A stretch of 64,000 nucleotides of DNA from a virus, in the IMG/VR virus record IMGVR_UViG_3300025030_000054, positions 41,688-105,687 of that record, one strand, 5' to 3'. Below, one piece after another: positions 51,501 to 59,482 of the stretch; the stretch's first letter is position 1; each line of letters opens with the position of its first letter. Both the position numbers and the translations under genes were made by a program. Under the pieces are notes generated by a model. It did no database searches and was not told the origin of the DNA. It saw nothing but the letters and a program-made list of their open reading frames with translations.

Positions 51501-52272
51501 TAGTTGCGTCGTCGGCTATCACCAACTGCGAATCTGGGGCAGTTTGAAATTTAGTACCTAACCGGTATGAAGCACCGATATCTGACTCAGGAAACGTATT
51601 GACACTTCTGTTATTAATCTCTATAGACTTAGGATCTATGGCTTGAATTTCTCCCTCACATAGACCTATTTGTACGCGCAGCCAACTTGAGTTTCCAGTA
51701 GTACCTACCCCTATTACGTCATTATAGGCGTTGAGTATGTGTCCGCCTATCCTGTGAGTTCCGTACACAATCCCTATCGGGGTGCCTAATACGGTAGTAT
51801 TTTTAATGCCTGAGAAGGTATAAGTAGCTGAGGTATTAGAGCCAGAGTCGAAAGTAGGTAAAAGAGGCTGGCCTGCTATTAACTCTCCGACACCGCCCAA
51901 AGCCAAAGAGATACCAAAACCTACTACATAAGGGTTCCACCCCGAAAGATACCCGCCTACAACAGCTATAACCACCCCGGCTATAATCTTCCCTACCCCA
52001 TTCTCCCCGTAAGGTACGTCACAACCTACTTCAAGTATATCTTCAGAACTAACCTTCCGGTGTATTTCCTTTACATCTGTTATGTATTCTCCGTTTAATT
52101 TAAAAGAAGTTTTATCGGCTTCCTTACCATTATCTGCTACCAAAAATACATGCAGTTGAGGATAATCATTTAAAAGACTCTCTAACACAGCACGCAGAGA
52201 ATCACCTTTGACCTCTATAGTCTCCTGAAAACTTGTATATTTAAAAAAGTATGGATCAAATTTAATTATCAT
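48535..52272 (-). CDS. Tail tip protein, lambda I-J fusion-like
   Basis: 1245 residues from 52272 (AAGGAT upstream; overlaps NlpC gene stop by 11 bases). Residues 1-140 look like lambda I: a ubiquitin-like start then a Gly-rich hydrophobic segment (GKIIAGVVIAVVGGYL, ISLALGGVGELIAG). From about 170 the lambda J region begins (PIGIVYGTHRIGGHIL), with the baseplate-hub-like domains and two C-terminal fibronectin-like domains. It forms the hub and host-contact tip of the tail. Confidence 0.8.
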   Translation of the reverse strand: MIIKFDPYFFKYTSFQETIEVKGDSLRAVLESLLNDYPQLHVFLVADNGKEADKTSFKLNGEYITDVKEIHRKVSSEDILEVGCDVPYGENGVGKIIAGVVIAVVGGYLSGWNPYVVGFGISLALGGVGELIAGQPLLPTFDSGSNTSATYTFSGIKNTTVLGTPIGIVYGTHRIGGHILNAYNDVIGVGTTGNSSWLRVQIGLCEGEIQAIDPKSIEINNRSVNTFPESDIGASYRLGTKFQTAPDSQLVIADDATSTVVPVIRTFDRLEAPTGFHLELEYTLESAATSVDVYIGAFSGTYPDQTDEVCYIYWKEASSSDDYSNRVGPVAIPRKPFNNLRAYLEPTKANVVFPTTGMYKIKVVTPKSWAGGFTEVWYDTLAADPRFEVSRYPVPSSAATLDGYVDKYVIRNSGALNTDVTSSMEYFNRVKNSFSYNLLVTNTEDSTIDPTSDGVVVSTSTPVDALKINLAAPAIYKSEKGELLDTTVDIKVYWKLSTGDSYSEFYSDGITKKHTIVSIRGKTKSESEQTFVVPIRENGAYDVKLIRVTPSNSDNLLIVDNVYVKDVIEEIQEQLIYPHTALLGLSIKATEFISGGLPTITSVIQGTKVQLPQFYNGTRRYMSDAYNGLFKADKEWTDNPVWCLYDLIMNERYGLKDYFKISSSKLGLMKANFFQMAQYCDERITPDGTLVTDPTSDDYESARPRFSLNIVIDQSKTAIEWLTIICASMRATLYYTEGVVFIDIDRPKPISQLFNMSNIKEYVETGMSFKQLPNVYEVQFNNKEKDYDQDTLILEDPDYQLDITKEESKKTLQLIGVTGEDQAKSLAKYALRVGQLLTTSVSFKTSTYGLLSTVGDVIGVQHDVPQWGFGGRVVSYDAETRLITVSDDVEISSDVSVLHSMQLVCKGKSPEIVAVTPSNMGICREFTLDEIPVNTPAKDDLYIVGDITNTVKPFKFVSLKRDKDEVIEVTCVEYLDEIYTDADDITDLPIIVMPNYSSLDAIKRSVKNVFAESTVYVDSTGNLKTGARVYYSKPVQLGWAGVIVYYGINGVYAETPIDKTGVVNIPEITVEGEYQFICISVYTDGTRQSIAEALGDTDLTPYYTLYITPYIDNTEFIKGVSGLQLVGQGNTTEFAGKDAKFTWRKPAVVDFNLNDLATDSALATATADSWLKEYQITIKNADGSVRHSTKVYDEHYDYKYEQNYVDGAGRPVRTFSITVIAVDRLGRESAPKTLQVTNPVPARLT

Positions 52273-52666
52273 TTTGATTATCCTTGTGCCTAAGTATGCA
52301 ATGTACTTTGCCATGCCACTGACCACTTCTGTAAGAATGAACTGCTGTGCCTACTTTAGTGGTATGTACAAAATACTCAGAATCTATTATTACACCTAAA
52401 TGCTTAGGGATTCTGTGTTCGATTAAAACTACTACGTCGCCGGTTCTAGGAGAGTCGGTTATTTTATAGAAACCTTCAGACTCATAGCGGTCAAGTATCA
52501 GGTTGTCTTTTAGATTAAACCAATCCTCAACATAATCAGCGTCTGGAAGGTCTATTCCGAATTCCTTAGAGTAAATGAGTTTGACCAGTCTGTAGCAATC
52601 GGCACCTTCTCCGATACCTGAGCCTCTAAACTTATATGGAATTTTCAAATACTCTAAGTAATTCAT
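52262..52666 (-). CDS. NlpC/P60 peptidase, tail tip (lambda K C-domain-like)
   Basis: 134 residues. GADCYRLVKLIY places the catalytic Cys near residue 24, HLGVII the His near 89, with a following His. NlpC/P60 cysteine peptidases cut cell-wall peptides; in lambda K this domain helps the tail tip reach the cytoplasm. Here it is a separate gene after the L-like gene. Confidence 0.8.
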   Translation of the reverse strand: MNYLEYLKIPYKFRGSGIGEGADCYRLVKLIYSKEFGIDLPDADYVEDWFNLKDNLILDRYESEGFYKITDSPRTGDVVVLIEHRIPKHLGVIIDSEYFVHTTKVGTAVHSYRSGQWHGKVHCILRHKDNQNDN

Positions 52667-52667
52667 G

Positions 52668-53309
52668 TTAGAAATTTATCCTTCTGGTTTGTGTAGGAAT
52701 CCCAGGGAAGCCGCCGAACCTAGCCTCATTACCTTTCTGCCTACAACTATCTAAGTCTTTAGTGCAGGTACTCTCTGCCCCCGCGTACATACAAGTTTCT
52801 GGATCTTTAAATCTCCAATAACACATGTGAGTAAACCTTCGTCTAGGAATTTTTATACTAAAGTCACACACAGGGTCTAACTGAAACTGTATAGTCTGGT
52901 CTGTTGCTGTGTAGCTGTCGATTATAAAAGAATCTTCTACGCAAGACAAAGGATCGGGAGACTCACCAGAATCCAGAAAACGCTCAAAGACAGTTTTAAC
53001 TTCTACCCGAATTCCCCTTAGCCCTTTAAACTGTTGTAAGTAAGCCTGAAAGGTTCTCTCTGGGTTTGCTACAACAAGGCTTGCCTTATTTATCTCTCCA
53101 GTCCCTGTCATCTCTATGCCATTAAAAATGACTGGAAATTTTATGTAGGTAACTCCATCGTAAATTACATCTTCGTTAGCATCTACTATACTTACGCTAG
53201 TAGGCTCGGGAGTCGTAGGAATATCAACGAAAGTAATTAGATGGTAGAGTTGGCCTTGTTCTGTTTTAGTTGTTTCTTCTCTAAATAATGCGCTTAAGTC
53301 TCTAGCCAT
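52668..53309 (-). CDS. Minor tail protein L-like
   Basis: 213 residues. C-terminal CYWRFKDPETCMYAGAESTCTKDLDSCRQKGNEARFGGFPG is the four-Cys signature of lambda L (metal or iron-sulphur cluster binding). It assembles at the tail tip with M-, K-, I- and J-like proteins. Its start overlaps the JAMM gene by 16 bases. Confidence 0.85.
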   Translation of the reverse strand: MARDLSALFREETTKTEQGQLYHLITFVDIPTTPEPTSVSIVDANEDVIYDGVTYIKFPVIFNGIEMTGTGEINKASLVVANPERTFQAYLQQFKGLRGIRVEVKTVFERFLDSGESPDPLSCVEDSFIIDSYTATDQTIQFQLDPVCDFSIKIPRRRFTHMCYWRFKDPETCMYAGAESTCTKDLDSCRQKGNEARFGGFPGIPTQTRRINF

Positions 53310-53599
53310 AAATAATCATCCTTTGTTACTATCAGAAATTTGTAAGGGAATCTTCTGGCAGCTTCTAGGTCTGCCTCAGAAGGTTTGCAATCATAGGGAT
53401 GTGTGTGCCATATAGCAACCACCTTAGCACCTGAATTCAAAAGACTAAACCAACTGAACTTATCAAACACAAATGCATCTTTATTTCTGGACACATTCGC
53501 AATCTCAATCGTGGTTTCGTCTTCTAAAATTACCCCACACCTTTCACTTACTAAATTTGATAGTGCTTGTAATTTTCTAAGTGATTCCTCAGAAAGCAT
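53294..53599 (-). CDS. JAB/MPN metalloprotease (lambda K N-domain-like)
   Basis: 101 residues. JAMM motif: Glu in CGVILED (about 26), WHTHPYDCKPSEADLE (His-x-His-Pro...Ser-x-x-Asp, about 64-79). In lambda this domain is fused to NlpC in protein K; here it is a free-standing gene placed between the M- and L-like genes. Start shares a base with the previous stop. Confidence 0.8.
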   Translation of the reverse strand: MLSEESLRKLQALSNLVSERCGVILEDETTIEIANVSRNKDAFVFDKFSWFSLLNSGAKVVAIWHTHPYDCKPSEADLEAARRFPYKFLIVTKDDYLWLET

Positions 53600-53976
53600 T
53601 ACAGAACCTCTTCTAGTTGAACGTCCAAGGAGTACAGAGGAGTCTTGAAGTTATGTGCGAAACTCTTGGCAGCAAAGGCTTCCATTTTAAACCTGACAGT
53701 GAACTCTTCTTTACTTACGGGATCAGTCCATTTAAACGCTGAGTAAGAACCTTTCCTAGCTATGTAAAAGTCCTTCAAAGTTTTGTACTGTGTGTCTGTT
53801 AGCGCCTTGTAGGAGAAATCAAAGGTCTGTTTAAGCCTACCTTTGGGCCTGACTTCCTCAATCCCACTGTCAGACATAAATGAAATATTATTACTCTTGA
53901 TTCCGTATGAAATAGGAAGCGAACAATTAGGCATAGGCTTTCCTGTGGTTGTGTCGGTAGTCGGGTACGTTTCCAT
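53599..53976 (-). CDS. Minor tail protein M-like
   Basis: 125 residues matching the lambda M pattern: central DFSYKALTDTQYKTLKDFYIARKG, then AFKWTDP...EEFTVRFK and a C-terminal LDVQLEEVL. First gene of the tip operon, directly behind the promoter at 54007 and a GAGAGG ribosome site. Confidence 0.75.
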   Translation of the reverse strand: METYPTTDTTTGKPMPNCSLPISYGIKSNNISFMSDSGIEEVRPKGRLKQTFDFSYKALTDTQYKTLKDFYIARKGSYSAFKWTDPVSKEEFTVRFKMEAFAAKSFAHNFKTPLYSLDVQLEEVL

Positions 53977-54006
53977 TACTCTCTCCTGTCTATGTCTTTC
54001 TACTCT

Positions 54007-54035
54007 ATTATATACAAACTGGTTACGTATTTTAT
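54007..54035 (-). promoter_or_regulatory. Phage-type promoter (ATAAAA-17-TATAAT) of the tail-tip operon
   Basis: Minus-strand TATAAT (54012-54007) preceded by GTA, with ATAAAA at 54035-54030, 17 bases upstream. Third exact ATAAAA-17-TATAAT case. It sits between the tape-measure terminator and the M-like gene. Confidence 0.55.
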
Positions 54036-54050
54036 TACTTGAGCAAAGAA

Positions 54051-54082
54051 AAACCCTACTAAATTTTTGTTTAGTAGGGTTT
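54051..54082 (-). terminator. Terminator after the tape measure gene
   Basis: 13-bp stem AAACCCTACTAAA / TTTAGTAGGGTTT with a short loop, followed on the minus strand by TTCTTTG and on the plus strand by A/T-rich DNA; 7 bases beyond the tape measure stop. Confidence 0.8.
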
Positions 54083-54089
54083 ATTTAAT

Positions 54090-57000
54090 TTAACCTAAAG
54101 CCATTTTTATAGTCTTTAACGTAGAACCCCTCTTTATAATATCCAAGTTGATTACGTTAATTATTTGAGCATCGGTGGTCTGAGGAATGTCATCAGGATT
54201 TACTACGTTAACTATCTGAATGGTTCCGTTTAACCCCCCGCCAGAAGAACTTCCACTGTTATTAGAAGAACCGCCTACCAAACCGCCTGTAGCCATTTTT
54301 CTAATCTTGCCCATGTTAAGGTCATCCATGAAAGTTACTCCCAAGGATCTTACTACATCAGCTTTGACAACATATTCGTCAGGCATTGCCATGATAGGCA
54401 CGGAGTCAATTCCCGGAGTCCCGCCCACTATAAGCCCACCAGATGCTTTCGGAGCGAAGAGACTAGGTGAAGTGTTGAAGGCCGGTTGAGAGATGCCAGA
54501 AGGCGAATTAGCTGCTGCTCCTGCCTGACTTCCCCAAGAATTACTAAATAAACCTACCAACTGCTCTGCGGCCCAAATCACCATAAGTTTGATGTAGTAC
54601 TTCTGAAGTTGGCCCGCAATGTCCTGCATTACTTCCCCTAAAGTTTGCCTGAAAGACTTCCAGCTCCACTCTAGTTTGGACAATTTGCTTATGGATTGGT
54701 CTAGCAAATCAACCATTCCGTTCAGTCCTGAGTTGGCTACATCCAAGCCTAACTGCTGAGAATTACTTTTTACGTCACCCATCCCAAGAAGACCTTGCGT
54801 AGCGCCTTTCTTGAAGTTTGCCAAAGGTCCAGTCTCAGCTTCTTCTTTTCTCTTTCTCCTTATGGCTTCTTCCAGCTCTTTAATTTCTTCTAAAGATTCG
54901 GTTATGAGAACGTACCTGTTGAGCTGCGCGTCCAAAACTTCTTTGTCTATGTCTGTCTTAACCATAGCAGCTTCCAAGGTTTCTATTTCAGTCTGGTAAG
55001 CTTTGGCTTTAGATTCTGTGTTAGCAATCTGAGCATCGAGTATTCCGAGTTCAGCTTCTCTTACTTCAGAAGAAGTTTTGGCTAATTCTTTTTCCAACTC
55101 CAACCTTTTGGTAGTGTTTTGAAGAATCTTGTCAGCGGCTTTTACGTCTTTGTCGGAAGTGTATAGCTTCTCTGCTACTTCCTTTTTGTTGAATTCTGGT
55201 ATTTTCTTGTTACGAAGATCACTACCGTCGCTTGCTAAATAGCCCTTCTCTTCTACCGCTGCGTTCATACTATTCTTAAACGCATCTGGATTCTTCTTTA
55301 TAAACTCTGTGTACTTCTTAGCATTTAATTTTCCAACTTCTGTGTCAGGGAATACAAAAGGATTTTCTTTAGAGGAGTCATACTCAGCCCCTATAGCCGC
55401 AGCCTTGTTTATGTTCTGTTCCTCTTTAAACGCCTTGAGAGTTTCTGTAGTAAGTCTCTTGATATACCACTGTACAGCCTGTTTCTTCTCTTCATAGGCC
55501 GCAGGATCGGTTTCTCCTTTGATATCTTCCATAGCGGCAGAGAGGTTAGTTTCTAAATCTCTGATAAGCATCTGCTGCATGAGTTTGGCATTTGAGTTAT
55601 TAAACTTACGCTCAGCCTCTGCCATGTCAATACCAGTAGGCCCGTTGTTGTGGGTAGGTCTTTCAGCAATACCTGGAGTTGGGGTCTTCTTGGTGGGGGA
55701 CTCAGGCATTTTATACCCCGGTCCCTTTTTCATCAGAGATAAGTCTAAGTTATAAATGTCGTCGGAGGCTCCCGGAACTACAGTCTCCCAACCTATACCT
55801 GCTGCCCTTGAAGTAGAAGCTCTATCCAAGTTTGCTCTGTTGTTAGGGTCGTTCCTGAACCTATCCTTAATCTCCTCTCTGCGGGTTACACTGGCTTCTT
55901 TTATACGGGATAAGGCCGCGTCGTACTGTTCTTTACTGTACTTCCATTTAGCCCCTTCCAGATTCGTCAGTTCCTGCTTCTCTCTGGAGTTTTCGTAGGC
56001 CATGTCAGAATCATAACTTCTACCGAACATGTTCTTTTTAGATTTAGCCCTATTTAATGCATTTATAGAAGAATTATAGGCACTAAGATTCAAATCAGAC
56101 ATCTTCTCCATTTGGTCGTTTGCGCTCTTAATAGACCCCGCAAGCTGCCCATACTTCTCTACAGAGGTGTCTATAACACCATGCAGTGAAGGGGTATCCC
56201 TAACTAGCTTATTAAGTTCCTCTCTATGCTCCTTGGTAATTTGGTTGTTGAGTTCTCCCGCCTGAGTAGCCTTTCCATACATATCCGTGATAACTTGGAA
56301 AGCTCTCTGGGTATCACTCATATCTTTAGTCATGCGTCTAAATTCTCTGTTAGCCCTTTCAGTCTCAGGAGAGAGACTTCCGAATTTAGCTATCAAAGCA
56401 GTTAAAGCTACTCCTGCTACCGTCAGCCAAAGTGTTAAAGGATTGCTCGCCACAAAAGCCGCTATAGCAGTTCTGCAAGTATAAATAGCAGTTCCTACAG
56501 CTAACAACGCAGAAGCAACAGCTAAGACCTTTCCTTCGGTGGTCATTAAGCCGCGAGTAAGGTTCAGTAACGCTTGATACCCTACCCCAATTATTCCATT
56601 AAACTCTGTAATGGAGCCTATCAACTGCACGAAGGTCTGACGCAGAATGTTCATTTTTGCGCCTACGCCTTCCATAACTTTACTGTAAGCGACTAGAGAG
56701 GCATTTCCAAGAGATACGTTTCTTTCCATCTCTTTGAAGTACTCAGCTCCCGCTGTAACTGCCGCAGAAACAGAACGTCCAGCGATCTGACCAAACCCTT
56801 TAAGCAAGTCCTGAACGGGTATTGCCTTGCCTCCGTCAGCAGTTTGTAAAGTCTTTATAATTTCGCTAAACTTATGCAGACGAGGATTTAGCTGATCTAA
56901 CTCAAGGTTGTACGCTTTGGCTAAATCTTTAACACCCTTAGTAGGAGCCATAAGACGAGTAAGCAACTGACCTGTACCAGTACCGATAGTAGAAGCCTTA

Positions 57001-58634
57001 ACCCCCATCTGAGACATGGTTGCTATGATCGCTGTGGTTTCCTGTATCGAGTAACCCGCCTGTTTAGCCATAGGAGCTAAATAGTTGAATACCGTGGAAA
57101 GTTCGTTGACCTCTAGTTTAGCAGAGTTAAGTCCAGCAGCCAAAGTATTAGCAACTATGGAAGAGTTCTTAGCTTCAACTTCCCAGACGTTAAGGGCTGT
57201 AGTCATAACACGAACAGCATTTTCGGCGCTAGACCCAGTTCCTGTAGCGAACATTGCTGTCACTTTGGAGACTAACGGAACGTCTTTTTCACTAACACCT
57301 GACTGTGCTAACAGGTTCATCAGCTTCATAGTTTCCTGAAGATCCATTTTAGAATTTCTAGCAATGGATTCAGCAGAAAGCCCGAAGCGTTTGATCCCAG
57401 CCTCTGAAGCGTTAGATATACCAGCGGTGTCTGCTAAGGCTTGGTTAAATTGCAGCAACTCAGACACAGCAGTTCTAACTTGATTGGATATAGCAAACAG
57501 TACGCCACGGATAGCATAGAACTCTACTAAGTGCTTTGTAACTTGTCCTATAGAAGTACCGAAGATAGTGAACAGGCTGTTAGACCTATTAAGAAGCTGA
57601 TTGTACTCCCGCATAGGAACTAACTGACCGTTCCACATAGCCATGCCTTGAGTACGTAAAGCTTTCATGTAATCTTCGTACATCTTGATTTTAGGAAGAA
57701 GTTTGTTGTACTCTTGGTTCTCCTTCAGAGCCTGCCCGTAAGCTATGGTAGGGTCAGATACCACAGAGTTACGAACAAAGCCACCATTCACAGGATGCAT
57801 ACCACTATTGCGATAAGCACCCATCATAGCGTCGCCGTCTTTGAGCATCTTAGCGACCGCTTGCTGTTTAGCCTTTTCGGTGTTCTTGATGATATCCAGA
57901 TTAAGTTTTGCTCTGTCTTCTTCCTGCTTCATTGCTTCTTTTTTAGCTGCAACAGTCCTCTGAAGAATCTTTACTGTCTCGTCTGCTGAACGTTCCTCCC
58001 CACGACGCCTAGAATCCAACATAGCATCGTGCTTAACATTTAATCTAGCTTCTTCATCTAAGTCTGCCTTCTTACCAGCAGCAGTTCTCCGAAGCATCTT
58101 TAAAGTAGTGTCACCAAGTTCTTCTTCATACTTCCTACGAGTAGCCAGCATAGCATCTTGCTTAGTATATAAAGCAGCTTCTTCTTTAAGAGCAGCTTTT
58201 CTATGAGCCTCGTTCATTCTCTGTGCTGCTGCAAATGCCGATTGCTGCTGCTGGAATGTGACAAATTGACTGCCAAGTTTTACTAAGTTTCCACTGTAGT
58301 TGGTAATCGTGCCGCTGCTTTGAGTAATTACCTTATTCAGCTCGCCGTGATTCAGAGCAGTCTTTGTAATAGCCCCGCTAGTCTCTTTCAACACAGCGTT
58401 GTACTTAGCCGCACCTTGCTCTACTAATTTAAACTGAGCGTTGGTTAATTTAGAGAAATCTAGAGAAGTCTTTTCAGCTTTCTTGGTAGCTTCTTCTACA
58501 GCTTTGATTTGTTTAACCGCCGCATCAACATTTATAGACGCAAACGCTTTTTGAATATCGTCAATTATTTTTTTGAACCCTTCGTTCAGGGATACGTTTA
58601 GTTCTATACCTAACTGTTGCTTTGTATCTGGCAT
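54090..58634 (-). CDS. Tail tape measure protein
   Basis: 1514 residues. N-terminal 250 residues are Lys/Ala/Glu coiled coil with two near-repeats (KQDAMLATRRKYEEELGD / KHDAMLDSRRRGEERSAD). From about 365 to 640 is the TP901-type core (AESIARNSKMDLQETMKLMNLLAQSG...TMSQMGVKASTIGTGTGQLLTRL), then hydrophobic segments around 660-730, coiled coils to 1300 and a Gly/Ser end. It sets tail length; at about 1.5 angstrom per residue a tail of roughly 220 nm is expected. Confidence 0.9.
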   Translation of the reverse strand: MPDTKQQLGIELNVSLNEGFKKIIDDIQKAFASINVDAAVKQIKAVEEATKKAEKTSLDFSKLTNAQFKLVEQGAAKYNAVLKETSGAITKTALNHGELNKVITQSSGTITNYSGNLVKLGSQFVTFQQQQSAFAAAQRMNEAHRKAALKEEAALYTKQDAMLATRRKYEEELGDTTLKMLRRTAAGKKADLDEEARLNVKHDAMLDSRRRGEERSADETVKILQRTVAAKKEAMKQEEDRAKLNLDIIKNTEKAKQQAVAKMLKDGDAMMGAYRNSGMHPVNGGFVRNSVVSDPTIAYGQALKENQEYNKLLPKIKMYEDYMKALRTQGMAMWNGQLVPMREYNQLLNRSNSLFTIFGTSIGQVTKHLVEFYAIRGVLFAISNQVRTAVSELLQFNQALADTAGISNASEAGIKRFGLSAESIARNSKMDLQETMKLMNLLAQSGVSEKDVPLVSKVTAMFATGTGSSAENAVRVMTTALNVWEVEAKNSSIVANTLAAGLNSAKLEVNELSTVFNYLAPMAKQAGYSIQETTAIIATMSQMGVKASTIGTGTGQLLTRLMAPTKGVKDLAKAYNLELDQLNPRLHKFSEIIKTLQTADGGKAIPVQDLLKGFGQIAGRSVSAAVTAGAEYFKEMERNVSLGNASLVAYSKVMEGVGAKMNILRQTFVQLIGSITEFNGIIGVGYQALLNLTRGLMTTEGKVLAVASALLAVGTAIYTCRTAIAAFVASNPLTLWLTVAGVALTALIAKFGSLSPETERANREFRRMTKDMSDTQRAFQVITDMYGKATQAGELNNQITKEHREELNKLVRDTPSLHGVIDTSVEKYGQLAGSIKSANDQMEKMSDLNLSAYNSSINALNRAKSKKNMFGRSYDSDMAYENSREKQELTNLEGAKWKYSKEQYDAALSRIKEASVTRREEIKDRFRNDPNNRANLDRASTSRAAGIGWETVVPGASDDIYNLDLSLMKKGPGYKMPESPTKKTPTPGIAERPTHNNGPTGIDMAEAERKFNNSNAKLMQQMLIRDLETNLSAAMEDIKGETDPAAYEEKKQAVQWYIKRLTTETLKAFKEEQNINKAAAIGAEYDSSKENPFVFPDTEVGKLNAKKYTEFIKKNPDAFKNSMNAAVEEKGYLASDGSDLRNKKIPEFNKKEVAEKLYTSDKDVKAADKILQNTTKRLELEKELAKTSSEVREAELGILDAQIANTESKAKAYQTEIETLEAAMVKTDIDKEVLDAQLNRYVLITESLEEIKELEEAIRRKRKEEAETGPLANFKKGATQGLLGMGDVKSNSQQLGLDVANSGLNGMVDLLDQSISKLSKLEWSWKSFRQTLGEVMQDIAGQLQKYYIKLMVIWAAEQLVGLFSNSWGSQAGAAANSPSGISQPAFNTSPSLFAPKASGGLIVGGTPGIDSVPIMAMPDEYVVKADVVRSLGVTFMDDLNMGKIRKMATGGLVGGSSNNSGSSSGGGLNGTIQIVNVVNPDDIPQTTDAQIINVINLDIIKRGSTLKTIKMALG

Positions 58635-58651
58635 CTCAATCTCCGCTGTAT

Positions 58652-58663
58652 AGGTAATTACCT
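58652..58663. promoter_or_regulatory. AGGTAATTACCT palindrome, copy 6
   Basis: Perfect 12-bp copy between the terminator at 58672 and the tape measure start (58634), just ahead of its ribosome site, as in copies 1 and 2. The only copy among structural genes. Confidence 0.55.
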
Positions 58664-58671
58664 AAAAAGAA

Positions 58672-58722
58672 ATAGCGAACTAAACCCTAGGAGGTTTAGC
58701 CTCGCTTTGTTTAGTTCGCTAT
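58672..58722 (-). terminator. Long-stem terminator before the tape measure gene
   Basis: 14-bp arms ATAGCGAACTAAAC (58672-58685) and its complement (58709-58722), on the minus strand followed by TTCTTTTT. The loop holds CTAAACC, which can also pair with the GGTTTAG part of the 3' arm, and GAGG/CCTC, so two exclusive folds are possible, as in attenuators. Confidence 0.7.
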
Positions 58723-58734
58723 AGTATTATACTC

Positions 58735-59127
58735 TTATTTGTCACCGTACATGGTATCGTAATCATCGCCTAAAGCTGCCCTAAGAAGAGCCTCTTGATC
58801 GTCGGTGATTTCGTCTAAGCCTTCTCCTGAATCCACTTCTACAGACTCCGAAGAACCGCCCCCACCCATACACGCCTGTGCTAAATTTCTTAAAAACTCA
58901 AAGTCAAGCTTTTTATTCTCGTAGAAGATTGTGTTTTTCCTTTTATAGAACTTCAAGATTTCATTCCAAGAATAACCCCACTTGTAGTACAGAGCGGATT
59001 CTGGATTCCAGTTTGAAAGTTCTAGGATAAGTTCCTCTATGGTTACTTGCTCGCCTTCTTTACTTTGCTTTCTAGGTCTTCGCTCATCTCCGGTGTCTTC
59101 TCTGACATGTCGGACATGAGCAGAATA
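58735..59127 (-). CDS. Tail assembly chaperone T-like extension, read by -1 frameshift
   Basis: This frame is open from the slippery site at 59127-59133 to the stop at 58735 but contains no start codon before a TTG at 58956, so it is most simply made as the C-terminal part of a G-T fusion (about 235 residues in total). The extension contains IEELILELSNWNPESALYYKWGYSW and an acidic end GLDEITDDQEALLRAALGDD. It lies immediately upstream of the tape measure gene, where lambda G-T and most long-tailed phage chaperones lie. Confidence 0.7.
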   Translation of the reverse strand, partial: YSAHVRHVREDTGDERRPRKQSKEGEQVTIEELILELSNWNPESALYYKWGYSWNEILKFYKRKNTIFYENKKLDFEFLRNLAQACMGGGGSSESVEVDSGEGLDEITDDQEALLRAALGDDYDTMYGDK

Positions 59128-59441
59128 AAATTTTTGACAATATCCGAAGCGACCTCGAAGAGCTGTAAAGCTTCTGCTGCCGAAAGGGTGCTACAGTCAC
59201 CTTCCTCTACAATCGAACCTTTAGGCCCGTAAGTGCTAAGGAGAATATCGCCTACCGTGGTAAAGTTTCTAGTCAGTGCGTAAGGGTCGGTAGTTACGTT
59301 CCCATACTCGTCCAGCAAACCACCACTGCTTATAAACTGTGTGAAGATCTTTTCAGTCTTTGCGTAGGGGACAGAAAGGTCTACGTATTTGCCGTCTATT
59401 TGAATTTGATACAATTTGTCGCTGACTTTTTGCCATGCCAT
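59043..59441 (-). CDS. Tail assembly chaperone G-like
   Basis: 132 residues beginning MAWQKVSDKLYQI. Small, soluble, acidic and located between tail tube and tape measure, as for lambda G. It probably binds the tape measure protein before tube polymerisation. The reading frame holds A-AAT-TTT at 59133-59127, where a fraction of ribosomes should shift to the T-like frame. Confidence 0.7.
   Translation of the reverse strand: MAWQKVSDKLYQIQIDGKYVDLSVPYAKTEKIFTQFISSGGLLDEYGNVTTDPYALTRNFTTVGDILLSTYGPKGSIVEEGDCSTLSAAEALQLFEVASDIVKNFILLMSDMSEKTPEMSEDLESKVKKASK
59127..59133 (-). promoter_or_regulatory. Predicted -1 slippery heptamer A-AAT-TTT
   Basis: In the G-like frame the codons read AAA AAT TTT, giving X-XXY-YYZ = A-AAU-UUU. 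The -1 frame is open from here for 130 codons into the T-like extension. No obvious downstream stem was identified by eye. Confidence 0.6.
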
Positions 59442-59482
59442 TTTAGTTTCTCCAGTCGTTGAGTTAGTCTTTGTGTATTTTA

